DNA of 64,000 nt from CAVVXX01 sp963707975 (GCA_963707975.1 OY970177.1:1860001-1924000), one strand, 5' to 3'; shown: positions 27,588 to 36,330, counted from the first letter of the stretch. The notes: a model not told the origin generated them from the letters alone. A program made the numbers and translations.

Positions 27588-28079
27588 AATCACTTCACCA
27601 TTGTGAGGCGGCGAAAGATATTCTCGTCTGCAGAAATTACGCATTTTTCGTTCATCCAGGACACGCAAATTAGCGGGCCAAAAAAAATATTTTGTGCAAA
27701 GTTTCCTTGCCTGCAGCGCGGTTTCGTTTGCCCCATGCTTCGTTTGCCCCATGCATGGATAGTTAAGTTTCGCGGACTCAAACCGCCGTTTTGGCCATTG
27801 ACAGCGTGGCGCTCGTTCGTCACCTTGACGTCATTCTCCACAATTGGGTTTGCCGGTCAGGCGCTTTTGCGCCTCCATCCGCGTGTTCACGCGCCCAAAA
27901 TCACGAGGTAAATATGCTCAGGCAACCGCACAACAATCGCGCGCACGGGCGCCGAAGGATCAAAATTGCGCCGCTCGGCAGTGGGCAGGCGACGTGCGCC
28001 TGCGGCGCAGAAAAACGCGATGCGAATTTCCAAAAACTATTCCCTCGACCTGCCGGGCGCTGAACGGTAGGAATACCCC
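27588..28079. other. Intergenic stretch before kdsA, no convincing gene
   Basis: About 490 bases between the RraA-like gene and kdsA. Short open frames exist on both strands (for example 27590-27841 minus) but none has family-like sequence or a good ribosome site. The first part (27600-27700) is more AT-rich than the surroundings. It holds one tandem duplication of 16 bases at 27723-27754. A 16-codon frame (28020-28070) ends just before kdsA; I see no reason to treat it as a leader. Confidence 0.6.
27723..27754. repeat. Perfect tandem duplication of a 16-base unit
   Basis: TTCGTTTGCCCCATGC occurs twice head to tail with no mismatch, in the non-coding stretch before kdsA. It is probably a replication-slippage product; no function is visible. 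Confidence 0.9.
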
Positions 28080-28922
28080 ATGATTAAGCCCAATCCTGTC
28101 GTCCACGTGGGGAAAATTGAAATCGGCAATGCCAGGCCCTTGTCGGTAGTGGCGGGACCGTGCGCGCTCGAGAGCCGCGAGCACGCGCTCGAAATGGCTG
28201 CGGCGCTGAAAGAAATTATGGCGAAACTCGGGATCGGCTTCATCTTCAAGACCAGCTTCGACAAGGCCAACCGCTCCAGCATGTCGGGCCCGCGTGGCGT
28301 GGGGCTCTCGAAGGCGCTGCCCGTGTTTGCCGAAGTGAAAGAGAAATACAGCCTGCCCATCATCACCGACGTGCACGAAATCGATCAGTGCAAGCCGGTG
28401 GCCGAAGTGGTGGACATTTTGCAAATCCCGGCCTTTCTTTGCCGCCAAACCGATCTCCTGGTGGCGGCCGCCAAAACCGGCAAGCCCGTCAACGTGAAGA
28501 AGGGCCAGTTCATGGCGCCGTGGGACATGAAAAACCCGCTGGAGAAAATCACCCATGCCGGCAACCCCAACGTCATCCTCTGCGAGCGCGGCGCGTCGTT
28601 TGGCTACAACACGCTCGTCTCCGACATGCGTTCGCTGCCCATCATGGCGAGCTTCGGTTGCCCGGTGATGTTCGATGCCACCCATTCGGTGCAGCAGCCT
28701 GGCGGGCTCGGCAACCGCTCCGGCGGCCAGCGCGAATTCGTGCCCGCTCTCGCCCGCGCGGCCGTGGCCGTCGGCATCGCCTGTTTATTCATGGAAACGC
28801 ATCAGGATCCGGATCACGCCATGTCGGACGGTCCCAACATGATCAAGCTGAAAGATTTGCCCGAACTATTATCTGAGCTTATGGAAATCGACCGCATAGC
28901 CAAGAAGCGCACGCAGGCGTAA
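28080..28922 (+). CDS. kdsA: 3-deoxy-8-phosphooctulonate (KDO-8-P) synthase
   Basis: Condenses phosphoenolpyruvate and arabinose 5-phosphate to KDO 8-phosphate for the LPS inner core. 280 residues with VVAGPCALES, IFKTSFDKANRSS, PAFLCRQTDLL and NVKKGQFMAP. The Cys in GPCALES replaces the Asn of the metal-independent E. coli enzyme (MNVLES), and with His in MFDATHSVQ, Glu in FMETHQDPD and Asp in AMSDGPN it points to the metal-dependent class. The neighbour order pyrG-kdsA-eno is typical of alphaproteobacteria, with inserts. Confidence 0.95.
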   Translation: MIKPNPVVHVGKIEIGNARPLSVVAGPCALESREHALEMAAALKEIMAKLGIGFIFKTSFDKANRSSMSGPRGVGLSKALPVFAEVKEKYSLPIITDVHEIDQCKPVAEVVDILQIPAFLCRQTDLLVAAAKTGKPVNVKKGQFMAPWDMKNPLEKITHAGNPNVILCERGASFGYNTLVSDMRSLPIMASFGCPVMFDATHSVQQPGGLGNRSGGQREFVPALARAAVAVGIACLFMETHQDPDHAMSDGPNMIKLKDLPELLSELMEIDRIAKKRTQA

Positions 28923-28938
28923 GTCTGCAGGGGACGAC

Positions 28939-30528
28939 ATGAAAAGTAGGGTCAGCCGCCGCTCCTTGGTGATGGCGGGCGCGGCAGTCAGTGCAATGCC
29001 GTTCCTGCGCGGGCGCGCTTTTGCCGCCAGCCCGCCGCTTGTCCGCTACAACGCGGCCAGCGCCGAAGGCCGGGCGATGCTGAAAAAATTCGCGGCTGCC
29101 TTGAAGCTGATGTCGGCGCGCCCCATGGCCGATCCCTTAAGCTGGACGTTTCAGTGGTTCACGCATTATGTGCGCGGCGACAGCAGCAAGGACAAGGAAC
29201 TCGCCAAATTGCCGCCTGCATCCCGCGCGTTCGCGGCAGAAGTGTGGAACACCTGCCAGGCGCATGGCGGCAATCATCTGGAAGATTGCTTTCTGCCGTG
29301 GCACCGCATGTTCGTATTCTATTTCGAGCGCATCGTGCGCGCGGTGCTGAACGACGCCAGTTTCACCATGCCCTATTGGAATTACACCAATCCAGCGCAT
29401 CGCGTCTTGCCCGCGGCCTTCCGCGAACCCGCGGGCGACAGCAATCCGCTCTATCGCATGCACCGCAAGCCGAGCGTCAATCTTGGCCATCCGCTGGACG
29501 AAAGGCAGGGCATGCCGTCGCCGCTCGAACCAACTTGCCGTCAGCAGCAAACTTATCTCGCCAGCGGCGGCACCAGGCAGGGCTTCTGCCTCAATCTTGA
29601 TTCCGGTCTCCATGCCAGCGTGCATGTGTTGGTGGGCGACCGCCAGGGCATGGGCGATATTCAATGGGCGGCGAACGATCCCGTTTTCTGGCTGCATCAT
29701 TCCAATATCGACCGCCTGTGGGCGAGCTGGAACGCTGGCGGCCACGGCAATCCGGACGGCGACAGATGGCGCAACCGTGAATTCGCCTTCGCCGATGAGA
29801 AGGGCGCGCGCGTCTCGGCCCGCGTCGGCGATTTTGCCGACATCGCGGCGCTCGGTTACGCCTATGACCGGCTTGAGCCCGTCCCGTTTGCGATTGCAGA
29901 AGCGCAGCCAGGTGCGGCCGCGCCCGCGTATGCAGGCCGCGTAGGAGCAGCGCCACCAGGCGCTGCAGCACCTCCAGCCGAGAAAGCCATTGCGCCCGCG
30001 GCGCCGGTATCGAACATGGTGGCAAGCGCATCGGGCCCGGTCGCGATTGGCGCACTGCCGGAGCAGGTTGCGCTCAATCTGCCACAGACGGTGTTGACGG
30101 CGCCGGGCGCAGGCGCAACGGGCGCGTCCCCGCCCGAACAGGCTGCGCCGCCTAGAGTTGGCGCCGCCCGGCCGAAAGCCGCAGCGCCACCGCCTGTGGC
30201 TGCTGCGCCGCCACCGCCCGCGCCTTCCGCACACATCTATCTGGTGATCCGCAATCTGCAGGCGCGCGCGCAGCCGGGCGTGCTCTATGCCGTTTTTCTC
30301 AACGTGGGCGCGGGTGCTGCGAAGAAATCCTCCCGCCTCGGCACCATCAATTTCTTCGATGCCGGAATGGCCGGCATGGTGAGCCAGAAATTCGTGAGCT
30401 TCGATGTCACAGGCATCGTCAATGGCAATGTCACGTCGAAAGAGATCGCCGTCACCATTGCCCCTGTTGGCGCGCCGGCAAAGGATGCGCAGCCCGTGAT
30501 CGGTGATATTTTGCTGGCGAGCGGCTAG
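28939..30528 (+). CDS. Tat-exported tyrosinase/polyphenol oxidase-like protein with C-terminal beta domain
   Basis: 529 residues. The N terminus has a twin-arginine signal (SRRSLVMAGAA, cleavage near AFAAS). Residues 35-300 form a type 3 copper domain: CuA with HGGNHLEDCFLPWHRMFVFY, CuB with GLHASVHVLVGD and DPVFWLHHSNIDRLW. A Pro/Ala-rich linker of about 110 residues follows, then a C-terminal domain (about 430-529) with SRLGTINFFDAG and KFVSFDVTGIV, which recalls the KFDV domain of plant polyphenol oxidases. Likely activity: oxidation of phenols or catechols with O2 in the periplasm. No copper chaperone gene is adjacent. The enzyme class is firm, the substrate unknown. Confidence 0.85.
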   Translation: MKSRVSRRSLVMAGAAVSAMPFLRGRAFAASPPLVRYNAASAEGRAMLKKFAAALKLMSARPMADPLSWTFQWFTHYVRGDSSKDKELAKLPPASRAFAAEVWNTCQAHGGNHLEDCFLPWHRMFVFYFERIVRAVLNDASFTMPYWNYTNPAHRVLPAAFREPAGDSNPLYRMHRKPSVNLGHPLDERQGMPSPLEPTCRQQQTYLASGGTRQGFCLNLDSGLHASVHVLVGDRQGMGDIQWAANDPVFWLHHSNIDRLWASWNAGGHGNPDGDRWRNREFAFADEKGARVSARVGDFADIAALGYAYDRLEPVPFAIAEAQPGAAAPAYAGRVGAAPPGAAAPPAEKAIAPAAPVSNMVASASGPVAIGALPEQVALNLPQTVLTAPGAGATGASPPEQAAPPRVGAARPKAAAPPPVAAAPPPPAPSAHIYLVIRNLQARAQPGVLYAVFLNVGAGAAKKSSRLGTINFFDAGMAGMVSQKFVSFDVTGIVNGNVTSKEIAVTIAPVGAPAKDAQPVIGDILLASG

Positions 30529-30533
30529 GGCCG

Positions 30534-30917
30534 CTACTGCAACAAGCCCAGGATAGTGATGATCAGCAGGCCGACCCCGCATGCAGCGGCGATGGCGAAG
30601 CCGGGAATGCGTTTCTTCGCGTCGATCGTAAAGCCAATGGCATAAACCACGCGCCCGATCAGCCAGCCGATGCCTAGCCAGAAGGCGATGGTCTCGCTGT
30701 AGAGCATCGCGCCCAGCCACAGCATCGGCAGTAACACCACCATCGCTTCCACCGTGTTGGCATGGATGCGAACGGCGCGCTCAAGCGCGGGATTGCCGGT
30801 GGTGGCGGGGGGATCGATCTTGTATTTTCCGCGCAGCACGGAAACGCGGATGGCAAGCGCGATTGTCATCACCACAGCAAGCACGGTTATGATGGCGGGA
30901 AGTTGCATATACGGCAT
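30534..30917 (-). CDS. MAPEG-family membrane protein
   Basis: 127 residues with four hydrophobic segments (about 5-25, 58-78, 80-97, 107-126) and the MAPEG-type stretch ERAVRIHANTVEAMVVLLPM. MAPEG proteins (membrane-associated proteins in eicosanoid and glutathione metabolism) include microsomal glutathione transferases; bacterial roles are mostly unproven. It converges with the tyrosinase gene, five bases apart. A second ATG three codons in (30908) is possible. Confidence 0.8.
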   Translation of the reverse strand: MPYMQLPAIITVLAVVMTIALAIRVSVLRGKYKIDPPATTGNPALERAVRIHANTVEAMVVLLPMLWLGAMLYSETIAFWLGIGWLIGRVVYAIGFTIDAKKRIPGFAIAAACGVGLLIITILGLLQ

Positions 30918-31046
30918 GATGTCCCCTCTGGAGCCCGAGTCGGTGGAGATTGTATCTGAACTTTCCTCGTCATTGCCGCCCCGAGCCCGGCCGTGACGGT
31001 TGGGAGTCTTGATGGTGTGGAGCGCGTGGCCTAGAACGGGCTGTTT

Positions 31047-31123
31047 CCCTCATGCTTCGACAAGCTCAGCATGAGGGTTCCAGAAAAAACGTCCTCATCC
31101 TGAGCCCGTCGAAGGATGAGGAC
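31047..31123. repeat. Double-hairpin palindromic repeat, family B, copy 1
   Basis: Two adjacent palindromes: 31047-31077, with arms CCCTCATGCT and AGCATGAGGG, and 31091-31123, with arms GTCCTCATCC and GGATGAGGAC. The loops carry the related sequences TTCGACAAGCTCA and TGAGCCCGTCGAA, so the two units are inverted copies of each other. The element ends 12 bases before the eno start. A second copy lies at 57356-57429. Confidence 0.85.
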
Positions 31124-31135
31124 AGGATCGGAACA

Positions 31136-32410
31136 ATGACCGCCATTGCCGACGTCATCGCGCGCGAAATTCTCGACAGCCGCGGCAACCCGACCGTGGA
31201 AGTGGACGTGCGGCTGGAGGACGGCTCGTTCGGCCGCGCAGGCATCCCGTCCGGTGCCTCAACCGGCAAGCACGAAGCGGTGGAGCTGCGCGACGGCGGC
31301 GCGCGCTACGGCGGCAAGGGCGTGCAAAAGGCCGTGGACGCGGTCAACGGCGAAATCTTCGATGCGGTGTGCGGGCTGGAAGCTGAAGAACAGGTCCGCC
31401 TCGACAATATTCTCTGCACGCTCGATGGCACGCCGAACAAGGCGCGGCTCGGCGCCAACACCATTCTGGGCGTGTCATTGGCCGTGGCGAAGGCCGCGGC
31501 GGCGGCCGCCAACATGGCCCTCTACCGCTACATCGGCGGGGCGAAGGCGCAAACGCTGCCCGTGCCGCAGATGAACGTCATCAATGGCGGCGTGCACGCC
31601 GACAACGCGATGGATTTCCAGGAATGCATGATCGTGCCGCTGGGCGCGCCCACTTTCGCCGAGGCGCTCCGCATGGGCGCGGAAACTTTTCACGCGCTCA
31701 AAAAACTGCTGCACGACGCAGGGTTCAACACCAATGTCGGCGACGAGGGCGGCTTCGCGCCCAACGTGAAATCGGCCGACGAGGCGCTGGGTTTCATCGT
31801 CAAGGCCATCGAGAAGGCGGGCTACAAGCCGGGCGCGGACGTGGCGCTGGCGATAGACCCGGCTTCGAGCGAATTTTTCAAGAACGGCAAATATGTGCTG
31901 GAAGGCGAGGGCAAAACGCTGGATAGCGCCGGAATGATCAAATTGTACGAGGGCCTGATCGCGCGTTATCCCATCGTTTCCATCGAGGACGGCCTCGCCG
32001 AAGACGATTGGGACGGCTGGGTGGCGATGACGAAGGCGATTGGCGCGAAAATCCAGCTCGTCGGCGACGACATTTTCGTCACCAATGCCACGATTTTGAA
32101 AAAGGGCATCGAGAAACACGTCGCCAACGCCATTCTGATCAAGCTCAACCAAATCGGCACGCTGACCGAAACGCTGGAGACCATGCAGACAGCCGCGCGC
32201 GCGGCCTACCGCTGCGTGATTTCGCACCGCTCCGGCGAAACCGAGGATTCAACCATCGCCGATCTGGCCGTCGCCACGAACTGCGGCCAGATCAAGACGG
32301 GTTCGCTTTCCCGCTCCGACCGCCTCGCCAAATACAATCAGCTGCTGCGCATCGAAGAAGACCTCGGCGACCAAGCGGTGTATGCGGGACGAGGAGTATT
32401 TAATCGATAA
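31136..32410 (+). CDS. eno: Enolase
   Basis: Converts 2-phosphoglycerate to phosphoenolpyruvate. 424 residues: start MTAIADVIAREILDSRGNP, active-site loop GIPSGASTGKHEAVELRD, NVGDEGGFAPN, SIEDGLAEDDWDGW, LIKLNQIGTLTETL, and SHRSGETEDSTIADLAV. The longer frame from 31052 reads through a repeat and is rejected. The family B repeat lies directly before the ribosome site, so the start region of the mRNA is probably structured. Confidence 0.97.
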   Translation: MTAIADVIAREILDSRGNPTVEVDVRLEDGSFGRAGIPSGASTGKHEAVELRDGGARYGGKGVQKAVDAVNGEIFDAVCGLEAEEQVRLDNILCTLDGTPNKARLGANTILGVSLAVAKAAAAAANMALYRYIGGAKAQTLPVPQMNVINGGVHADNAMDFQECMIVPLGAPTFAEALRMGAETFHALKKLLHDAGFNTNVGDEGGFAPNVKSADEALGFIVKAIEKAGYKPGADVALAIDPASSEFFKNGKYVLEGEGKTLDSAGMIKLYEGLIARYPIVSIEDGLAEDDWDGWVAMTKAIGAKIQLVGDDIFVTNATILKKGIEKHVANAILIKLNQIGTLTETLETMQTAARAAYRCVISHRSGETEDSTIADLAVATNCGQIKTGSLSRSDRLAKYNQLLRIEEDLGDQAVYAGRGVFNR

Positions 32411-32429
32411 AGCGTCGGAGCGACTTTCA

Positions 32430-32770
32430 ATGATCAATTTTGGAAGATTTATGAAAGCGTTCATGGTTGGGCTTTTGCTATTCGGAATTGCAGATAGCAT
32501 AACTCCACTAAGAGCACAGGCTGTTTATCCTCCTGAATCCATCAAAAATAAGGAAGAAGGAACTGTATCGCTTGAATTTACAATCAACGCAGATGGAAGT
32601 GTGTCCGATGTAAGGGTCGCAAAGTCGAGTGGTTATCCGAGATTGGACGATGCATCCGTTGAGGTCGCAAGAAGTGGCATTACACACCTGCAAAAAAGGA
32701 TGGTCAGCCTATTACAGTCCAATGGCATGCGAATGTGACGTGGCGACTGAAAGACGCTGAGCAACAATGA
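32430..32770 (+). CDS. Small exported TonB C-terminal-domain protein, frame broken at an A run
   Basis: Starts 19 bases after eno with GGAG upstream of the ATG. An N-terminal hydrophobic segment (MVGLLLFGIADSI) suggests export. The TonB_C-like part reads GTVSLEFTINADGSVSDVRV and AKSSGYPRLDDASVE. The frame then leaves the family at the run of six A (32692-32697); one more A gives KKDGQPITVQWHANVTWRL to a TGA at 32768-32770, total 113 residues. It is a lone TonB_C domain without the Pro-rich spacer of true TonB. Base composition is clearly more AT-rich than eno. Confidence 0.72.
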
Positions 32771-32813
32771 TGTTGGGATTTTGCCAATCAGTGATTTCTG
32801 GTAGAGTGATTTT

Positions 32814-33059
32814 GTGACCAAAGAACAAATCGAAGCGGTTCTCGAGCGCGTCAAAACCTGGCCGAAAGAGCGGCAGGAAAAGGCGGCGGAAATTCTGCTC
32901 GTCATCGAGTTTATGGGCAAATCTTTGGGCGATGGCGTCTACAAACTTTCCGAGGAAGAACGCGCTGACCTTGAACAAGGCTTAGCCGAAGCAGAGCGCG
33001 GTGAATTTGCCACCGACGAAGAAGTGGCCGCTTTATTTAATAAGTATCGCCATAAGTGA
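32814..33059 (+). CDS. Antitoxin of a ParE/RelE-type toxin-antitoxin pair
   Basis: 81 residues, Glu/Lys-rich, no clear CopG or HTH fold visible by eye; EEVAALFNKYRHK at the C terminus resembles antitoxin tails that bind ParE toxins. The start is GTG at 32814. Its stop overlaps the toxin start by four bases (GTGA), the usual arrangement. It is called an antitoxin mainly from size, overlap and partner. Confidence 0.7.
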   Translation: MTKEQIEAVLERVKTWPKERQEKAAEILLVIEFMGKSLGDGVYKLSEEERADLEQGLAEAERGEFATDEEVAALFNKYRHK

Positions 33060-33337
33060 AAGTCATCTTCACGCGCGGCGCGCTTGCGCAGCTTGATGAA
33101 ATATTTGCCTACATCGCGCGCGATAATCCAATCGCTGCCGAAGCGGTTATAAAACGCATCAAAGAAATTGCCGCAGAGTTGGCTCGCTTTCCCAACATGG
33201 GATTCGCGACGAGCGTAGACGGAATGCGTATGTTGACGATTGGCCGCTATGCCTATTTGGTTTTCTATACTGTGGTGCCGCATCGTAACGAGGTCAGGAT
33301 CATTCGCGTCCGCCACGCGGCGCGGCAGCGCACCTGA
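33056..33337 (+). CDS. ParE/RelE-family toxin
   Basis: 93 residues of the ParE/RelE plasmid-stabilisation fold: TRGALAQLDEIFAYIARDNP at the N terminus, ELARFPNMGF, GRYAYLVFYTV and the C-terminal RIIRVRHAARQRT. ParE members poison gyrase and RelE members cleave mRNA; the subtype is not decidable by eye. GTG start overlapping the antitoxin gene. With the TonB-like gene it forms an AT-richer insert between eno and ftsB. Confidence 0.82.
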   Translation: MKVIFTRGALAQLDEIFAYIARDNPIAAEAVIKRIKEIAAELARFPNMGFATSVDGMRMLTIGRYAYLVFYTVVPHRNEVRIIRVRHAARQRT

Positions 33338-33402
33338 ACTAAGATCCTGAATTAAGACATTTCCCCTTGACGCCGGAGAATCAGTCGTGATTCGTTCAGG
33401 GG

Positions 33403-33738
33403 ATGCGAATCAGGCGCAAGATCGTCCGCGGCGTCGGCATGTTGACCGTGCCGGCCATCTGCTGCGCCGTCACCATCTATTTCGGCTACAGCGGCATTTT
33501 TGGCGAACGCGGGCTGCTCGCCTGGCAGGGAACGGAAGCCAAACTTGCCGTCAGGCAGCAGGAACTGGCCGAGCTGCGTGGGCAACGCGAGGCCCTCCAA
33601 CACCGCATCTCGCTGCTCGACGGCAAGGTCATAGACCCCGACCTGCTTGATGAGGTCGCGCACGGCGTGCTCTATCAGGGCCGCCCCGGCGAGGTCGCCG
33701 TGCCACGGGACAAGCCGGTTCCGCCTCCGTCGCACTGA
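33403..33738 (+). CDS. ftsB: FtsB/DivIC-family septum formation protein
   Basis: 111 residues: a membrane segment at about 13-30, then a coiled coil at 40-75 (EAKLAVRQQELAELRGQREA), then LLDGKVIDPDLLDEVAHGVL, the conserved end of the family. FtsB links FtsL and FtsQ in the divisome. The position between eno and pdhA is typical of alphaproteobacteria, which supports the call despite low sequence conservation. Confidence 0.85.
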   Translation: MRIRRKIVRGVGMLTVPAICCAVTIYFGYSGIFGERGLLAWQGTEAKLAVRQQELAELRGQREALQHRISLLDGKVIDPDLLDEVAHGVLYQGRPGEVAVPRDKPVPPPSH

Positions 33739-33748
33739 ATTCAAAAAT

Positions 33749-33880
33749 CGCCTCCCCCTTTGTAGGGAGGCCGATCCGATGAGAGTAGCGAAGCGGATCG
33801 GGTGGGGGCGGGTGGCAGCCATCGCCCCCCACCCGCTCGCGCGAAGGTGCTCGCGACCTCCCCACAGAGGGGGAGGTGAA
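33749..33880. repeat. Intergenic palindromic repeat, family A, copy 2
   Basis: 132 bases between ftsB and pdhA with inverted ends CGCCTCCCCC (33749) and GGGGGAGGTG (ending 33878). The inner part has GATCCGATGAG/GCGGATCGGG and a GGGTGGGGG/CCCCCCACCC pair. It matches copy 1 at 13264-13391 in ends and inner GATCCG motifs. No reading frame with coding character. Confidence 0.8.
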
Positions 33881-33945
33881 AACCTCAGTGCTTGCCATAG
33901 GCCGCCGAAAGCCCGATTTTGGGGCGGGTTTTGGCAGGGTTCGGC

Positions 33946-34950
33946 ATGGCACAGGCCACGGCAGCGATGGGTATTCAGGACACGGGCGGGGCGCTCTCGC
34001 CCGAGCTGCTGAAAAAATTTTATCACGACATGCTGCTCATCCGCCGCTTCGAGGAAAAGGCGGGCCAGCTTTACGGTATGGGGCTAATCGGCGGTTTCTG
34101 CCACCTCTATATCGGCCAGGAAGCGGTGGTCGTCGGCATGCAGGCGGCCATCGAGGAGGGCGACCAGGTCATCACCGCCTATCGCGACCACGGCCATATG
34201 CTGGCCTGCGGCATGGACCCAAAGGGCGTGATGGCCGAGCTCACGGGCCGCGCCACTGGTTATTCCAAGGGCAAGGGTGGTTCTATGCACATGTTCAGCC
34301 GCGAGAAGAATTTCTTTGGCGGCCACGGCATTGTCGGCGCGCCCGCCCCCATCGGCACGGGCCTCGCTTTCGCCGACAAATACAAAAACAACGGCCGCGT
34401 CTGCCTCACCTATTTCGGCGACGGCGCCGCCAATCAGGGCCAGGTGCAGGAATCCTTCAACATGGCTTCGTTGTGGAAGCTGCCTGTGGTCTACATCATC
34501 GAGAACAACCAATACGCCATGGGCACCAGCGTCGAGCGCTCGACCGCGGAGACGCATCTTTACAAGCGCGGCACGGCCTTCGACATTCCGGGCGATCAGG
34601 TGGACGGTATGGACGTGGTCGCCGTGCACGAAGCTGGCAAGAAGGCGGTGGCCCATGTGCGCGCGGGCAATGGCCCGCATCTGCTTGAAATGAAAACATA
34701 CCGCTATCGCGGCCATTCGATGTCGGACCCCGCCAAATACCGCACGCGCGAGGAAGTGCAGGAGGTGCGCGAGAAGCGCGACCCCATCGATCATTTCGGC
34801 CAGCGTCTGGTGCAGATGGGCGTGGCAACCGAGGACGATCTGAAAGCGGTGGACAAGGACGTACGCGCGCAGATCAACCGCGCAGTCGAATTCGCAACCG
34901 AGTCCCCCGAGCCCGCTCTCGACGAGCTTTACACCGACATTTTGAAATAA
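33946..34950 (+). CDS. pdhA: Pyruvate dehydrogenase E1 component, alpha subunit
   Basis: Thiamine-diphosphate subunit that decarboxylates pyruvate. 334 residues: LLKKFYHDMLLIRRFEEKAG, GFCHLYIGQEA, AYRDHGHMLACG, the TPP motif GDGAANQGQVQESFNMA, and the phosphorylation-loop-like YRYRGHSMSDP. ATG 33946 fits the family; an upstream TTG frame does not. Twelve bases separate it from pdhB. First gene of the pyruvate dehydrogenase cluster. Confidence 0.96.
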   Translation: MAQATAAMGIQDTGGALSPELLKKFYHDMLLIRRFEEKAGQLYGMGLIGGFCHLYIGQEAVVVGMQAAIEEGDQVITAYRDHGHMLACGMDPKGVMAELTGRATGYSKGKGGSMHMFSREKNFFGGHGIVGAPAPIGTGLAFADKYKNNGRVCLTYFGDGAANQGQVQESFNMASLWKLPVVYIIENNQYAMGTSVERSTAETHLYKRGTAFDIPGDQVDGMDVVAVHEAGKKAVAHVRAGNGPHLLEMKTYRYRGHSMSDPAKYRTREEVQEVREKRDPIDHFGQRLVQMGVATEDDLKAVDKDVRAQINRAVEFATESPEPALDELYTDILK

Positions 34951-34962
34951 CACGCACGCCCC

Positions 34963-36330
34963 ATGCCCATTCAAATCCTCATGCCTGCACTATCGCCCAC
35001 CATGGAGGAGGGCAAGATCGCCAAATGGCACGTCAAGGAAGGCGATGCCGTGAAATCCGGCGATGTGCTGGCGGACATCGAAACCGACAAGGCGACGATG
35101 GAATTCGAAGCGGTGGACGAGGGCACCATCGCCAAAATCCTGGTGCCCGAAGGCGCCGAAGGCGTAAAGGTGAACACACCAATCGCCGTTCTTGCTCAGG
35201 AAGGCGAAAGCGCGAGCGATGCATCGCCTGCGGCCAAGCCCGCGCCTAAAGTGGAAAAGAAAGCCGAACCAAAAGCAGTCGCGGCGCCGCCGCCCAAAAT
35301 CAACGGCGCGGAGCTGCAAGATCCCGCCATTCCCGAAGGCACGGAATTCGTCACCATGACAGTGCGCGAGGCCTTGCGCGACGCGATGGCGGAAGAAATG
35401 CGCCGCGACAAGAGCGTCTTCCTGATGGGTGAGGAAGTGGCTCAATATCAGGGCGCCTACAAAGTAAGCCAGGGATTACTTGACGAATTCGGGCCTCAAC
35501 GCGTGGTCGATACGCCGATCACGGAATTCGGCTTCACTGGCCTCGGCGTGGGCGCGGCCTTCGGCGGGCTTCGCCCCATCGTCGAATTCATGACCTGGAA
35601 TTTCGCCATGCAGGCCATCGATCACATCGTCAATTCGGCGGCGAAGACGCTTTATATGTCGGGTGGGCAGATGGGCTGCCCCATCGTTTTCCGCGGGCCG
35701 AACGGCCCCGCCTCGCGCGTGGCGGCGCAGCACAGCCAGGATTATTCTTCGTGGTACGCGCATGTGCCGGGCATGAAGGTGGTGGCGCCCTATTTCGCGG
35801 CCGACGCGAAGGGGCTGCTCAAGGCCGCTATCCGCGATCCCAACCCGGTGGTGTTTCTCGAAGATGAACTCGTTTATGGCCGCTCATTTCCGGTACCGAA
35901 GCTCGACGATTTCGTATTGCCCATCGGCAAAGCGCGCGTGGTACGCTCAGGCGAACACGTAACGCTGGTGTCCCATTCGATCTGCGTTGGCCTGATCATC
36001 GAGGCGGCCGAAGCGCTGGCGAAAGAAGGCATCGAAGTCGAGCTGATCGATCTGCGCAGCCTGCGCCCGCTCGATACCGCAACCGTGATTGAATCGGTGA
36101 AAAAAACCAACCGGCTAGTGACCGTTGAGCAGGGTTGGCCCATCGCCTCGATCGGCTCGGAAGTTGCGGCGCAGGTCGTGGATCAGGCCTTCGATTATCT
36201 CGATGCGCCGCCTTGCCGCGTCACCGGTAAGGACGTGCCGATGCCTTACGCCGCTAATCTAGAAAAGCTCGCGCTGCCGCATGTGGCCGATGTGGTAGCG
36301 GCTGCGAAGTCGGTCTGTTATCGCCAATGA
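34963..36330 (+). CDS. pdhB: Pyruvate dehydrogenase E1 component, beta subunit, with N-terminal lipoyl domain
   Basis: 455 residues. Residues 1-80 are a lipoyl domain with the lipoylated Lys43 in IETDKATMEFEAVDEG; an Ala/Pro/Lys-rich linker follows to about 115; then the E1-beta core (REALRDAMAEEMRRDKSVF, MGEEVAQYQGAYKVSQG, TPITEFGFTGLGVGAA). A lipoyl domain on E1-beta is a known alphaproteobacterial feature. The stop overlaps the first GFA gene (ATGA). Confidence 0.96.
   Translation: MPIQILMPALSPTMEEGKIAKWHVKEGDAVKSGDVLADIETDKATMEFEAVDEGTIAKILVPEGAEGVKVNTPIAVLAQEGESASDASPAAKPAPKVEKKAEPKAVAAPPPKINGAELQDPAIPEGTEFVTMTVREALRDAMAEEMRRDKSVFLMGEEVAQYQGAYKVSQGLLDEFGPQRVVDTPITEFGFTGLGVGAAFGGLRPIVEFMTWNFAMQAIDHIVNSAAKTLYMSGGQMGCPIVFRGPNGPASRVAAQHSQDYSSWYAHVPGMKVVAPYFAADAKGLLKAAIRDPNPVVFLEDELVYGRSFPVPKLDDFVLPIGKARVVRSGEHVTLVSHSICVGLIIEAAEALAKEGIEVELIDLRSLRPLDTATVIESVKKTNRLVTVEQGWPIASIGSEVAAQVVDQAFDYLDAPPCRVTGKDVPMPYAANLEKLALPHVADVVAAAKSVCYRQ

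Noticed and set aside
27590..27841. 83-residue minus-strand frame before kdsA
   Set aside because: No family resemblance or good ribosome site.
28020..28070. 16-codon frame directly before kdsA as a regulatory leader peptide
   Set aside because: No codon bias for a sensing amino acid and no terminator/antiterminator pair seen.
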